In this document: positions 54,459 to 63,389 of the stretch, piece by piece
How positions within the stretch are numbered: position 1 is the first letter of the stretch
Layout: every line of letters begins with the position of its first letter
Assembly (NCBI RefSeq): GCF_013215705.1
Contig: NZ_JABSQR010000020.1
Location: 33,243 to 97,242 of the forward strand
Direction: 5' to 3'
From: Moritella sp.
Lineage (GTDB): Bacteria > Pseudomonadota > Gammaproteobacteria > Enterobacterales > Moritellaceae
DNA: 64,000 bases
Position numbers and translations under genes: made by a program
Notes under the pieces: model-generated
What the model saw: the letters and a program-made list of their open reading frames with translations, nothing else
What the model was told of the DNA's origin: nothing
Database searches by the model: none

Positions 54459-56147
54459 CTAACTGACCTGTTCTTGTTGTTTGTTATCATCGCTTGCTCG
54501 CACATTCAGTGTGGCTACTGGCTTGGGAGTGGATGCAATCAGGCAATGTGGATTCATGATCTGCTGTGGATCAAAAGTATCACACAGGGACTGAATCGCT
54601 TTGATAGTTAACGCGCCTTTTTCGGTGATTAAATAAGGTTGATGATCTTTACCGACGCCGTGTTGGTGACTAATGGTGCCTTTGTTATTAACAATGATCT
54701 CAGAGGTTGTGTGTTTTAACTTCGCCCATTGCGCTAAGGTTTGCTGGTAATCTTCACCTGCCTTGAAGATATAGGTGGTGTAAATACTAGACCCTTGTTG
54801 GTAAAAGTGGGACAGATGGGTAAACACATGCAGTTGTGGCGTGCCGGCTGTTGTACCGGTACTTGCATCTTGCGTTAATACGGTGCGTAAATTGGTTTCT
54901 ATTTTGGCTATCAGATTATCGACGTTTTGCCAGTCAGTGGCTGTTTCTAACGTATCCACGACATAGCCTTTTTGCCACAATGCTTCGCGGAAATAGGGCA
55001 TGGTAAAGCGTTTTTCCGCCCATTTATTGCCCATGAATGAACCGGTATATAACCCTTGATGTGCTTTGGTTATTTTCTTCAATTGTTTTAATGCACTACG
55101 GCATTGGAATTTGGTACCAGTTAAACCAAAGGTCATCATGCACTTGCCTTCTTTGGTACCAAATATTGCCAGGGCTTTTTCGAGTAACGCGATCTGTTTT
55201 GCGTGTCCGGCTAAGGCGAGTTGAGTTTCGGTTTCAATGGCGTTACTCAGGCGTAGCATCGACAGTTGAATATCGGCTTGGACTAACGTTTTGGCCGCTT
55301 CTTTGGCTTGCTGCCAGCTTGGGAAGAAAGTGACATAGAAATTTTCTTGTACTGCTAATTTACGTACGCGTACTTTGACTTCCGCTAAGATGCCTATACG
55401 TCCTTCCGAGCCCATTAATAATGCTTTAATATCGGGCCCTGCTGCCGACGCTGGGAAGGTGGGAATATCCAAGCGACCCACTGGGGTGATGACTTCACCC
55501 CCGGCAAATAATTCTTCAATACGGCCATAGCGTAAAGATTGCTGACCACTCGAGCGGGTTACTACCCAGCCGCCAATGGTTGAAAGCTCAAAAGATTGTG
55601 GGAAATGGCCTAAGGTATAACCTTGTGCTCGTAATTGTGCTTCGACTTGTGGACCGGGAGTACCCGCACCAAACGTGGCAATTTGGCTGTCAGTATCGAG
55701 TGCGATAAGTCTGTTCATCCGCCCCATATCGACGGTTAAGATTGCCTGTTCTGATGCAAATGGATTAATGTGACCTGCGACGCTGGTGCCGCCACCATAA
55801 GGGATGACCAGAATATGGTGCTGTTGGCAAAAGCTGAGAAGTTCGACTAAATCATCACTGTTTTCTGGAAACGCGACACCATCGGGGAAATACTCAAAAT
55901 CGCCACTGCGCATGGCTAACCAGTCCGGTAAACTCTGCCCTCGAGCGTGACGAATTCGTACTTCAGGATCGAGATTAAATAACGGGTGTTTGGGCAATCG
56001 GGAGGCAGGTACTTGTTTCATCACATCCTCAAGCTGCGCATCGATGAGTGGTGTTGTTGCCCCTACTTTTGAAATTAAAAATGCATCAGCAGTACTCGGT
56101 AGATCTAATTTATTGGCTTCATCGCCCCAACCATTCCAACGTTTCAT
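54459..56147 (-). CDS. AGPS-like FAD-binding oxidase/transferase
   Basis: Flavoprotein of the VAO/PCMH fold most like alkyldihydroxyacetonephosphate synthase (AGPS), which swaps the acyl chain of acyl-DHAP for a fatty alcohol to make the ether bond of ether lipids. I start it at the ATG ending at 56147 (MKRWNGWGDEANK, GAGGAAG upstream), giving 562 residues. Visible features are the FAD-binding VIPYGGGTSVAGHI, the GYTLGHFPQSFELSTIGGWV block followed by RSSGQQSLRYGRIEE, a Tyr in SIYTTYIFKAGED and the HQHGVGKDH motif near residue 494. Eukaryotic AGPS has three consecutive His there; here the middle one is Gln. First gene of the operon with GlpD-like and kinase genes. It could instead be a general FAD oxidase such as a hydroxy-acid oxidase, but the motif set favours AGPS. 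Confidence 0.75.
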   Translation of the reverse strand: MKRWNGWGDEANKLDLPSTADAFLISKVGATTPLIDAQLEDVMKQVPASRLPKHPLFNLDPEVRIRHARGQSLPDWLAMRSGDFEYFPDGVAFPENSDDLVELLSFCQQHHILVIPYGGGTSVAGHINPFASEQAILTVDMGRMNRLIALDTDSQIATFGAGTPGPQVEAQLRAQGYTLGHFPQSFELSTIGGWVVTRSSGQQSLRYGRIEELFAGGEVITPVGRLDIPTFPASAAGPDIKALLMGSEGRIGILAEVKVRVRKLAVQENFYVTFFPSWQQAKEAAKTLVQADIQLSMLRLSNAIETETQLALAGHAKQIALLEKALAIFGTKEGKCMMTFGLTGTKFQCRSALKQLKKITKAHQGLYTGSFMGNKWAEKRFTMPYFREALWQKGYVVDTLETATDWQNVDNLIAKIETNLRTVLTQDASTGTTAGTPQLHVFTHLSHFYQQGSSIYTTYIFKAGEDYQQTLAQWAKLKHTTSEIIVNNKGTISHQHGVGKDHQPYLITEKGALTIKAIQSLCDTFDPQQIMNPHCLIASTPKPVATLNVRASDDNKQQEQVS

Positions 56148-56320
56148 AATCTCATCTTCCTCTGTAATATTACGGTATGTCATCTAGTTTAGATGTAAAG
56201 TACGGTTGATCGCATTGTCGTATTAAGCCAAGATAAGTATCAAATTAGGACTAACTCACAATACCTCAGGGTAAAGCTCGTTATACTCATAAATACGTAT
56301 TGAATAAGGATGATTCAGTT

Positions 56321-57364
56321 ATGGTAGGGCTAGGTTCAGTATCAGTGCCAGTAATAAAACAGTATTTACGCTATGTGGAAACGTTGGATATCGATGTACC
56401 AGCGTTATTGTCACGCAGCAATATCACAGAGTCAACACTTGCCCAAGAAAGTGAGCGTATCACTGGTGAGCAATTACAGGCATTTTTGGCCAACCTTATT
56501 ATAACCACAGATGATCCCTTATTCGGATTGAAAAGTGGTGCCTTTGTTGAACCGAGCTCGTACAGTGTACTGGGTTACATCACGATGACGTGTGCGACGC
56601 TTGAACAAGCGTTAGCGCGTATTCAGCCCTATGAAAAATTGGTGGGTGATATGGGCGTGACCTCAATTAACTATCAATCTAAGCAGTTATGTATCAATTG
56701 GCATTGTGCTTATACCGTTGAAAATGTGCGAGAGCAAATGGTCGACAATGTATTTGCTTCTTGGCTTGCTTATGTCCGTTGGCTATCTGGGCAAGATTTA
56801 GGGCCGCTGGAAGTACATCTGCAACGCGCAGCACCAGCGCCAGAACTTATACATCACTATCAGCAGGTATTTTCTTGTCCGGTACTATTTTCACAACCAA
56901 GTAATAGCCTTATTTTACCGCGTGAATATCTTGATATTCCGTTACGGCAACCCGATCATAATTTATTGAAAACCCTTGAGTTACATGCCGCTGGACAAGT
57001 TTCTGCCCTTGGAGATACGCACAGTTTTAGTGTCCAAGTTAAAGATATTATTCGTATTTTATTATCGAAGGGCATTACCCGCAAAGATATGGTTGCTGGG
57101 CAGTTGAACATGAGTGAAAGAACGCTGCAGCGGAAATTGCAGCAAGAACAAACCAGTTATCAGAAATTATTGGATGAGGCGCGTTTATCACTGGCTCAGC
57201 AGTATTTAATTGAAACACAGCTGGCAGTGGATGATATTGCCATGCTGTTGGGATTTAGTGAAACGCGTTCTTTTTTTCGTAGCTTTAAGTTATGGACAGG
57301 GCAAACCCCGAATGTTTATAGAGAGTGCGCAGAGAGTGTAGTTCACAAAAATAAGGTTAAATGA
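56321..57364 (+). CDS. AraC-family regulator, divergent from the AGPS-like operon
   Basis: AraC/XylS-type regulator with an N-terminal arabinose-binding-like (PF12625-type) sensor domain (residues about 20-205, QYLRYVETLDIDVPALLSRS) and a C-terminal double helix-turn-helix (about 245-340; ITRKDMVAGQLNMSERTLQR and VDDIAMLLGFSETRSFFRSF). The start is the ATG at 56321, with AAGGA ten bases upstream; a TTG at 56300 extends the frame but lacks support. Divergent from the AGPS/GlpD/kinase operon across about 170 bases, so it is the likely activator of that operon. The ligand is unknown; relatives respond to fatty or amino acid derivatives. Confidence 0.85.
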   Translation: MVGLGSVSVPVIKQYLRYVETLDIDVPALLSRSNITESTLAQESERITGEQLQAFLANLIITTDDPLFGLKSGAFVEPSSYSVLGYITMTCATLEQALARIQPYEKLVGDMGVTSINYQSKQLCINWHCAYTVENVREQMVDNVFASWLAYVRWLSGQDLGPLEVHLQRAAPAPELIHHYQQVFSCPVLFSQPSNSLILPREYLDIPLRQPDHNLLKTLELHAAGQVSALGDTHSFSVQVKDIIRILLSKGITRKDMVAGQLNMSERTLQRKLQQEQTSYQKLLDEARLSLAQQYLIETQLAVDDIAMLLGFSETRSFFRSFKLWTGQTPNVYRECAESVVHKNKVK

Positions 57365-57476
57365 GTGATTTATAGTACGCAACACTTTCATTTTTTGAGT
57401 ATGAGTACTAAAATTTGCCACAAATAATAAAGTTAAACCCTATACTGCTTCACAGCAGGATGCAATTAGTGAGTAT

Positions 57477-57794
57477 ATGATGAAAAAAATTACAACAATG
57501 ATCGTTGCGTTAACATGTTTAGTTCCTTCTCTTGCAATGGCTGGTGGTGATATCGCTGCTGGTAAAGCGAAAGCGGCTGTATGTGCTGCTTGTCATGGTG
57601 CTGCAGGTATTTCTGTTGTGCCTATGTACCCAAATCTAGCGGGCCAAAAAGAAATGTATTTAGTTAATGCATTAAAAGCCTATAAAACGGGTCAACGTAC
57701 TGGCGGTATGGCGCCGATAATGGCTGGTCAAGCGATGGCATTATCTGACGCTGACATTAACAATGTAGCGGCGTACTTCTCAAGCTTAAAATAG
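57477..57794 (+). CDS. cytochrome c, class I (c553/c4-like single domain)
   Basis: Small periplasmic electron carrier, 105 residues. Signal peptide [21 protein letters not shown] is cleaved near residue 22. One haem-binding CAACH motif is at about residues 36-40, and the axial Met is probably in [10 protein letters not shown] near 80. It resembles the single-domain cytochromes c553/c5 that feed terminal oxidases. A second ATG one codon later is an equal start. It stands alone with its own terminator, between the AraC gene and dnaB. Confidence 0.88.
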   Translation: MMKKITTMIVALTCLVPSLAMAGGDIAAGKAKAAVCAACHGAAGISVVPMYPNLAGQKEMYLVNALKAYKTGQRTGGMAPIMAGQAMALSDADINNVAAYFSSLK

Positions 57795-57829
57795 CATTGC
57801 GTTAGTACCAACAGTCAATCTATTAATAG

Positions 57830-57851
57830 AGCCTCGTGATGAGGCTTTTTT
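57830..57851 (+). terminator. terminator after the cytochrome c gene
   Basis: The stem AGCCTC (57830-57835) with GAGGCT (57841-57846) has a GTGAT loop and a T-run after it. Confidence 0.8.
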
Positions 57852-57977
57852 ATTAACCAAAACACCGTCAAACACAGCCCTCATATAAATTTTTATCACT
57901 TCACTGGTTATTTCATTTCCCCTACAGGGATATTTTTAGGATAATGGCTAATCGCACTAAATTTCGTGAGCGCTAGC

Positions 57978-59405
57978 ATGGCCGACAAACGTCAAAACCA
58001 GTTTCAAAATCAGTTTTCAAAAGATAAAAATAGAAAAGACAGTGCTGTTGATGCGCTAAAAGTGCCGCCGCATTCGTTTGAGGCGGAGCAATCGGTGTTA
58101 GGTGGCTTATTCATTGATAATGAAGCCTGGGATCGTGTCACCGAATTTGTGGTGGCGAAAGATTTTTACAGTCGCCCACATCAGCTTATCTTCGAAGCAA
58201 TGGGGAAGCTGGTGGATCAGCATATCCCGCTGGACATTATTACCGTTTCCGAATGGTTAGATAACGAAGAACTGCTCGATGATGCGGGTGGTTTTGCGTA
58301 CCTGGGTGATATTACTAAAAATACCCCAAGTGCATCGAACATTACCGCTTATGCCAACATTGTGCGTGAGCGTGCGATAATACGTGAACTCATTGCGGTT
58401 GCCAGTGATATCAGCGAGTCAGGTTATGAGCCACAAGGGCGTAAAAGTACCGACCTACTTGATTTAGCTGAAAGTAAAGTATTCCAAATTGCAGAATCAA
58501 GACAGAGCGAAGGGCAAGGCCCAAAGAACTTAGAAAGTGTATTGCAAGAAACCGTTGATAAAATCGAAGAGCTTTACCAAACCCCACATGACGGTGTGAC
58601 GGGGGTTGCGTCTGGTTATCATGCTCTCGATGCTATGACTACTGGCTTCCAACCATCTGATTTGATTATTGTCGCAGCCAGACCATCCATGGGGAAAACG
58701 ACTTTTGCGATGAATTTATGTGAGCACGCGGCGTTGAATGAAGATAAACCCGCGGTTATTTTCTCGCTGGAAATGCCGGCAGAACAGATCATGATGCGTA
58801 TGCTCGCGTCACTCGGCAAAATTAACCAAACTAAAGTACGTACCGGTCAATTAGATGATGATGATTGGGCGCGTTTATCTGCGACCATGAAGAGTATGCT
58901 TGAGCAGGGTAAAATGTACATTGATGATAGTTCTGGTTTAACCCCGACTGAAGTACGTTCGCGATCACGTCGTATTGCTCGTGATCATGGTGGCATCAGT
59001 ATGATCATGATTGACTACCTGCAACTTATGCGTGTACCAGCGCTAAGTGAAAACAGAACCTTGGAAATTGCCGAAATTTCCCGTTCATTGAAGTCCCTTG
59101 CTAAGGAACTTAAATGTCCAGTGATTGCCTTATCACAGTTGAACCGCTCGTTGGAGCAACGTGCCGATAAACGCCCCGTTAACTCGGATCTTCGTGAATC
59201 AGGCTCTATTGAGCAGGATGCCGATTTAATTATGTTTATTTATCGTGATGAGGTTTATAACGATGATTCGCCAGATAAAGGCACTGCCGAAATCATTATC
59301 GGCAAACAACGTAACGGTCCAATTGGTAAAATCAGACTGACCTTTAACGGTGAATTCTCGCGCTTTGATAACTTTACCGGACCTGCTTATGATGATGATT
59401 ATTAA
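57978..59405 (+). CDS. dnaB: replicative DNA helicase
   Basis: Hexameric replicative helicase that unwinds DNA at the fork. About 475 residues from the ATG at 57978; an in-frame GTG at 57966 is possible. The N-terminal domain has LKVPPHSFEAEQSVLGGLFI. The RecA-like domain has Walker A ARPSMGKTTFAMNLCEHA near residue 230, Walker B MIMIDYLQLMRVP near 340 and SQLNRSLEQRADKRP with the arginine finger region (SDLRESGSIEQDADLIMFIYR). Full length, no intein. Followed ten bases later by alr, the common gammaproteobacterial order. Confidence 0.97.
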   Translation: MADKRQNQFQNQFSKDKNRKDSAVDALKVPPHSFEAEQSVLGGLFIDNEAWDRVTEFVVAKDFYSRPHQLIFEAMGKLVDQHIPLDIITVSEWLDNEELLDDAGGFAYLGDITKNTPSASNITAYANIVRERAIIRELIAVASDISESGYEPQGRKSTDLLDLAESKVFQIAESRQSEGQGPKNLESVLQETVDKIEELYQTPHDGVTGVASGYHALDAMTTGFQPSDLIIVAARPSMGKTTFAMNLCEHAALNEDKPAVIFSLEMPAEQIMMRMLASLGKINQTKVRTGQLDDDDWARLSATMKSMLEQGKMYIDDSSGLTPTEVRSRSRRIARDHGGISMIMIDYLQLMRVPALSENRTLEIAEISRSLKSLAKELKCPVIALSQLNRSLEQRADKRPVNSDLRESGSIEQDADLIMFIYRDEVYNDDSPDKGTAEIIIGKQRNGPIGKIRLTFNGEFSRFDNFTGPAYDDDY

Positions 59406-59414
59406 GGAGTAGCT

Positions 59415-60488
59415 ATGCGTTCAGCAACGGCTGAAATATGTTTGCAGTCATTGCAACATAACGTTCAACAAATAAAAAACATTGCCCCGAACAGTAAAAT
59501 AATGGCTGTTGTGAAAGCTAATGCTTATGGCCATGGTCTGCTTGCAGTCGCATCTGCGCTTACTGATGTTGATGCATTTGCGGTGGCTCGTGTTGAAGAA
59601 GCATTAACCCTGCGTAGTGGTGGTATTGTAAAACCGATCTTATTATTGGAAGGTTTCTTCTCGACTGATGAATTACCGATTTTGGTGGCAAATAACATTC
59701 AAACATCGGTACATATTGAACAACAACTTGATGAACTCGAACAAGCTGACTTAGAGGCGCCTATTCATGTTTGGTTGAAGATGGATACCGGTATGCACCG
59801 TTTGGGTATCCGTCCTGACAACTGTAAACGTGCGATTGAGCGCTTGAAGAATAACCCAAATGTAGTGCAACCTGCACGGTTGATGACCCATTTTAGTTGT
59901 GCGGATGAAGCTGACCCGAGTATCACCCAACGTCAAATTAATATATTTGACGAATTAGTGGCTGGTGAAGAGGGTGAACATTCTATTGCTAACTCTGCGG
60001 GAGTGTTGGCTTGGCCAAGTGCACATCGGGATTGGATCCGTCCAGGTATCATGCTTTATGGTGTGTCACCGATGATCGGCGCAACCGCTGTGGAACATGA
60101 TTTAAAGCCCGTGATGACATTAACCACAGACTTAATTGCAGTGCACGATATTAAAAAAGGTGAGACCACGGGTTATGGTGGGATCTGGAGTGCGTCGGAA
60201 GACACCCGCTTAGGCGTTGTTGCTGTGGGTTATGGTGATGGTTACCCACGCATGGCACCAGAAGGTACTCCGGTACTAATTAATGGTCGTATTGTCCCGA
60301 TTGTTGGCCGCGTTTCAATGGATATGTTAACTGTGGATTTAGGTGTCGATTGCCAAGATAAAGTGGGCGATAAAGTGATTATGTGGGGTGCTGGGTTACC
60401 AGCAGAATTAGTTGCTGAGCACATCGGAACCATTGCATATGAACTGGTAACTAAGCTTACACAACGGGTTACACTTAAATATTTATAA
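59415..60488 (+). CDS. alr: alanine racemase
   Basis: PLP enzyme making D-alanine for peptidoglycan. The 357 residues include the PLP-binding lysine in MAVVKANAYGHGLLAV (near residue 34), WLKMDTGMHRLGIRP near 116, the catalytic Tyr in RPGIMLYGVSP near 213-215 (re-face region) and VGRVSMDMLTVDL near 298. AAGGAG lies ahead of the ATG. Co-transcribed with dnaB. Confidence 0.96.
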   Translation: MRSATAEICLQSLQHNVQQIKNIAPNSKIMAVVKANAYGHGLLAVASALTDVDAFAVARVEEALTLRSGGIVKPILLLEGFFSTDELPILVANNIQTSVHIEQQLDELEQADLEAPIHVWLKMDTGMHRLGIRPDNCKRAIERLKNNPNVVQPARLMTHFSCADEADPSITQRQINIFDELVAGEEGEHSIANSAGVLAWPSAHRDWIRPGIMLYGVSPMIGATAVEHDLKPVMTLTTDLIAVHDIKKGETTGYGGIWSASEDTRLGVVAVGYGDGYPRMAPEGTPVLINGRIVPIVGRVSMDMLTVDLGVDCQDKVGDKVIMWGAGLPAELVAEHIGTIAYELVTKLTQRVTLKYL

Positions 60489-60839
60489 AAATAGTGGGCT
60501 GTGATGTCTTTATTTTTATTTTTAAAACCAGCGAAAATTAAGTCATATCAAGGTATTATATTTATAGATAACACTGAGTCATGAATTTTAATTCAATAGA
60601 TGGACTAAAATATGCATATTTCATCTGCAATTTGTTAATTAATTACGCTATCATAGAGTAGGGTTAAAGCTCTACTCGCTTTATTAAGTCTAAACTTGAG
60701 CCGATATATCGTCAATTATTGTTTTATTTCGTCGATATTCAATAATTAGCATAAAGTTGATAGATGTATCTCAGGGGTGAGATTAAGCATATTTCATCTC
60801 ACTTTTTATCATTTAATTTGTACAGCAGTAAGAGGGCAT
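60489..60839 (+). other. intergenic region between alr and the TetR gene
   Basis: About 350 bases, AT-rich, no gene seen. It holds a weak hairpin (GAGTAG at 60656-60661 with CTACTC at 60672-60677) and a 13-base direct repeat, GCATATTTCATCT at 60614-60626 and 60787-60799. The second copy lies just upstream of the TetR start, so it could be an autoregulatory half-site. Confidence 0.4.
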
Positions 60840-61487
60840 ATGACAGAGAATAATACGATGCAAAGAAATCTTCCTAGGCAGGAAAGAAGCCTTGAAAGAG
60901 TAAAACAAATTATTGATTCAGCTGCGGCCTTGTTTGATGAAATCGGCATTGCGAATGCTACCCCTTCAGATATTGCTAAAGCATCTGGTTTAACTAGAAC
61001 CTCGCTATACCGTTATTTTCCAAATAAAGCATCAATTATCCGCGCATTAGCTGAACGTCATCTCCAAGCATTAGAATTACGTTTCTCAGCAGTCGCCAGT
61101 GATTTACCCCTTGAAGATCGTATCGAACTGGTTATCGAAATATATGCTGAATTCTACCAGAACGAACCGGGTTATATGGCGGTTTGGTCAGGTGTTGATT
61201 CGTTACCTGAACTTAAAAGTATAGACCAGTCAGCTCTCGATTTTCATTCTGCAGTGATTCAAAAGCAAATGGTGAGTATTGTCGCTGATGATCTAGATAG
61301 TGAACAGATCAAAATGATCTCGGTTATTTTACCGCGTACTGTCGGTTCAATCCTACGCCTGGCTGTTCAGGAACCTGAATTAGCAGATAAATATGTCCAT
61401 GAAGCAAAAATACTAGCGAAAGTATACTTGACGCATTATACGGACTTAGCGGGTTATAAGCTTAAGGTTAATCAAAGCGATTCTTAA
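60840..61487 (+). CDS. TetR/AcrR-family regulator
   Basis: Dimeric TetR-type repressor, about 215 residues from the ATG at 60840 (AGAGGG just upstream); an in-frame GTG at 60777 extends it without support. The DNA-binding domain is at residues about 15-65, with TPSDIAKASGLTRTSLYRYF as the helix-turn-helix. The ligand-binding half is all-helical (IELVIEIYAEFYQNEPGYMAVW). No adjacent transporter or enzyme identifies its target. It is the last ordinary chromosomal gene before the truncated radical SAM gene. Confidence 0.85.
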   Translation: MTENNTMQRNLPRQERSLERVKQIIDSAAALFDEIGIANATPSDIAKASGLTRTSLYRYFPNKASIIRALAERHLQALELRFSAVASDLPLEDRIELVIEIYAEFYQNEPGYMAVWSGVDSLPELKSIDQSALDFHSAVIQKQMVSIVADDLDSEQIKMISVILPRTVGSILRLAVQEPELADKYVHEAKILAKVYLTHYTDLAGYKLKVNQSDS

Positions 61488-61572
61488 CAACATAACGGCG
61501 TGAATTGTTGTCATGTTAGCCCTCCAGATATGAGTATCTTAATCGAATAAACTAGCAGTGCTGCATGATATA

Positions 61573-61585
61573 CCCAAGTTACTTC
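61573..61585 (+). repeat. dispersed repeat CCCAAGTTACTTC, copy 2
   Basis: The same 13 bases occur at 49615-49627 upstream of rpsF. Both copies sit in intergenic DNA within short imperfect inverted repeats (here TACCCAAG... with TTTGGGTTA). They look like members of a small dispersed intergenic repeat family. Confidence 0.45.
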
Positions 61586-61667
61586 AAGATGTTTGGGTTA
61601 TAGATACTGTTAGGTACCCGCTTCAATTAGCTGTGGATGCTAACTCTCAAATAATGGAATTGTTTTT

Positions 61668-61778
61668 ATGCCTATCTCTTATGTTGAACCCGTATTTCGT
61701 CCGCCGAGTGAATGGCGCTCATTGATTTTACAAGTCGCCAATGGTTGTTCTTGGAATAACTGCACTTTTTGCGATTAG
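61668..61778 (+). pseudogene. radical SAM protein, 5' fragment
   Basis: An ORF of 36 codons beginning MPISYVEPVFRPPSEW and ending at a TAG right after GCSWNNCTFCD. The CX4CX2C cysteines are those that bind the iron-sulfur cluster in radical SAM enzymes; a full protein would continue for several hundred residues. The break falls just after the third Cys, and foreign-looking DNA with a tyrosine recombinase gene starts at once. The simplest reading is that an integrated element cut the gene here and the rest lies past the element's far end, outside the window. Confidence 0.75.
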
Positions 61779-61848
61779 TTGGGGTATCACAAATATAATA
61801 TTTCAATGTTGTTTAGGAACATCTGAATAGAAGATCTTGTACTAACCT

Positions 61849-61889
61849 TTATATTACATGCATGTGTTTAGTGTGAAAATGTAATATAA
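61849..61889 (+). promoter_or_regulatory. inverted repeat over the recombinase ribosome binding site
   Basis: A perfect 11-bp inverted repeat (TTATATTACAT at 61849-61859 with ATGTAATATAA at 61879-61889) runs into the AAGGA Shine-Dalgarno sequence at 61888-61892 of the recombinase gene. As RNA it would partly hide the ribosome binding site; as DNA it could be an operator. Confidence 0.6.
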
Positions 61890-61899
61890 GGAATAGGTA

Positions 61900-63252
61900 A
61901 TGTTAGCCTCTATAACATGTAAGTCAGTCATCACCATTGATAATACAGGTAGTCAAATTGAGCTGCCTGTCATTATCACCGATGATGGAATTCTTGATAG
62001 CTACCTGCGCTATTTGAAAACAAACAGCAATAAAAGTCAGACCTGGATAAATGCATCAACGCATGCCATAAGATTATTGCTTGATTATATTGATGCGAAT
62101 AATGGCTGCTTTGAACATGCTCGTGAGATGTTCAAAAGCTTTGCTGACTGTCTTTATACTGGCACTATTGATGAAGAGGGTCATGATCCGTCTAACCTGC
62201 GGTGGACACCTCGTCGCGTTGTTAATGCTGATCGTATTGTTTACTACATCACAGAGTATTCTGATCATCTTGCAGATATACTTGATAATAATCTACAGTT
62301 AAATCCTTTCCGTAAAGCGACCAAGTTTGAAGAAAAACTGAATTGGGCAGCTCGTTCGCATAGACTAAATAATTCTTTTCTATCTCATCTCTCATCAAGA
62401 AGTCGTGATGAAGAGTCGATGAAACAATCTAGGGTTCATAGAGGTAGGGCTAGTTATTCTGGTCAGCGTCATGATCTTGAGCAAGTATACGCATTTCCTG
62501 AGCCTAAATTTGAGCCATTAATCAATATTGGCTATTCCAGACCAAGCATATCTCCTACAGCCCCAGATGAACAGCGTTTAGAGCTTCGTAATATATTGAT
62601 ATCTTATCTTATGTTTTATGGTGGGTTACGTATAAGTGAATGCTTCCATATATGGCTAGATGATATTTCAGTTAATCGCATTACAGGCCAATCAAAGGTT
62701 AACGTTTATCATCCATCTACAGGAAATTCTCCTGACTTTTATGAAAAATCAAAAGATACAGATCGACAAACCACTCTAGCTATTCATTTCGGCCTTAAGC
62801 CTCGCACACATTACAGAAAAACCAGCGCTATGTATGCAGGTTGGAAAAGCCCTGCTGTAAAAAAAAGTGGATCTCGATTCGTACATTGGTTTCCACCTAG
62901 TAAAGGCATTGAGTTTGCAAACTACTGGCGTAGCTATTTGATGCTCCAACGTGTTAATCCTCCTGAAGATGATATGCATCCTTTCGCATTTACAAATGCA
63001 CAAGGGGCTCCTTATTCAATATCTGCATTCAGAGAACGATATGAAGTTGCACTTCACAAGATAGGTATGACGATGGATAAAGATCTAGGTACTTCACCGC
63101 ATGGCATGCGTCACGCCTACGGTCAGAGAGTGACTACAATGCCTCTAGGTGATGATATTTCAGAGACTGAGCATCGTATTATGATTCAACGAATGTTAGC
63201 TCACGTATCTCCTGATTCACAAGAGCAGTATAAGCGATTTACGGATGAGTAA
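61900..63252 (+). CDS. tyrosine recombinase of an integrated element
   Basis: Site-specific tyrosine recombinase, 450 residues. The C-terminal catalytic domain has Arg244 (GGLRISECFHIW), the HxxR box His401/Arg404 (SPHGMRHAYG), His435 (LAHVSPDS) and the nucleophile Tyr444 (QEQYKRF); the His-Tyr spacing of nine is normal. The N-terminal part (about 1-190) would hold the arm- and core-binding domains. It directly follows a truncated host gene, so it is the left-end integrase of the element. It may belong to the GmtY recombinases of gamma-mobile-trio islands, which carry toxins and phage defence genes; that is recalled resemblance of size and context, not shown by the sequence. Confidence 0.85.
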   Translation: MLASITCKSVITIDNTGSQIELPVIITDDGILDSYLRYLKTNSNKSQTWINASTHAIRLLLDYIDANNGCFEHAREMFKSFADCLYTGTIDEEGHDPSNLRWTPRRVVNADRIVYYITEYSDHLADILDNNLQLNPFRKATKFEEKLNWAARSHRLNNSFLSHLSSRSRDEESMKQSRVHRGRASYSGQRHDLEQVYAFPEPKFEPLINIGYSRPSISPTAPDEQRLELRNILISYLMFYGGLRISECFHIWLDDISVNRITGQSKVNVYHPSTGNSPDFYEKSKDTDRQTTLAIHFGLKPRTHYRKTSAMYAGWKSPAVKKSGSRFVHWFPPSKGIEFANYWRSYLMLQRVNPPEDDMHPFAFTNAQGAPYSISAFRERYEVALHKIGMTMDKDLGTSPHGMRHAYGQRVTTMPLGDDISETEHRIMIQRMLAHVSPDSQEQYKRFTDE

Positions 63253-63389
63253 ATTACAGAAATGCTAGACAAAGTGGTAAATGGGTCTAACCCCCCAACA
63301 CAGAGTGAATACCATAAATTGGTTGAATACATACCTATCAATATCTTACTGTTGTTTTCTGTCGTGTGGATACAAGGGGGAGGCAGCTT

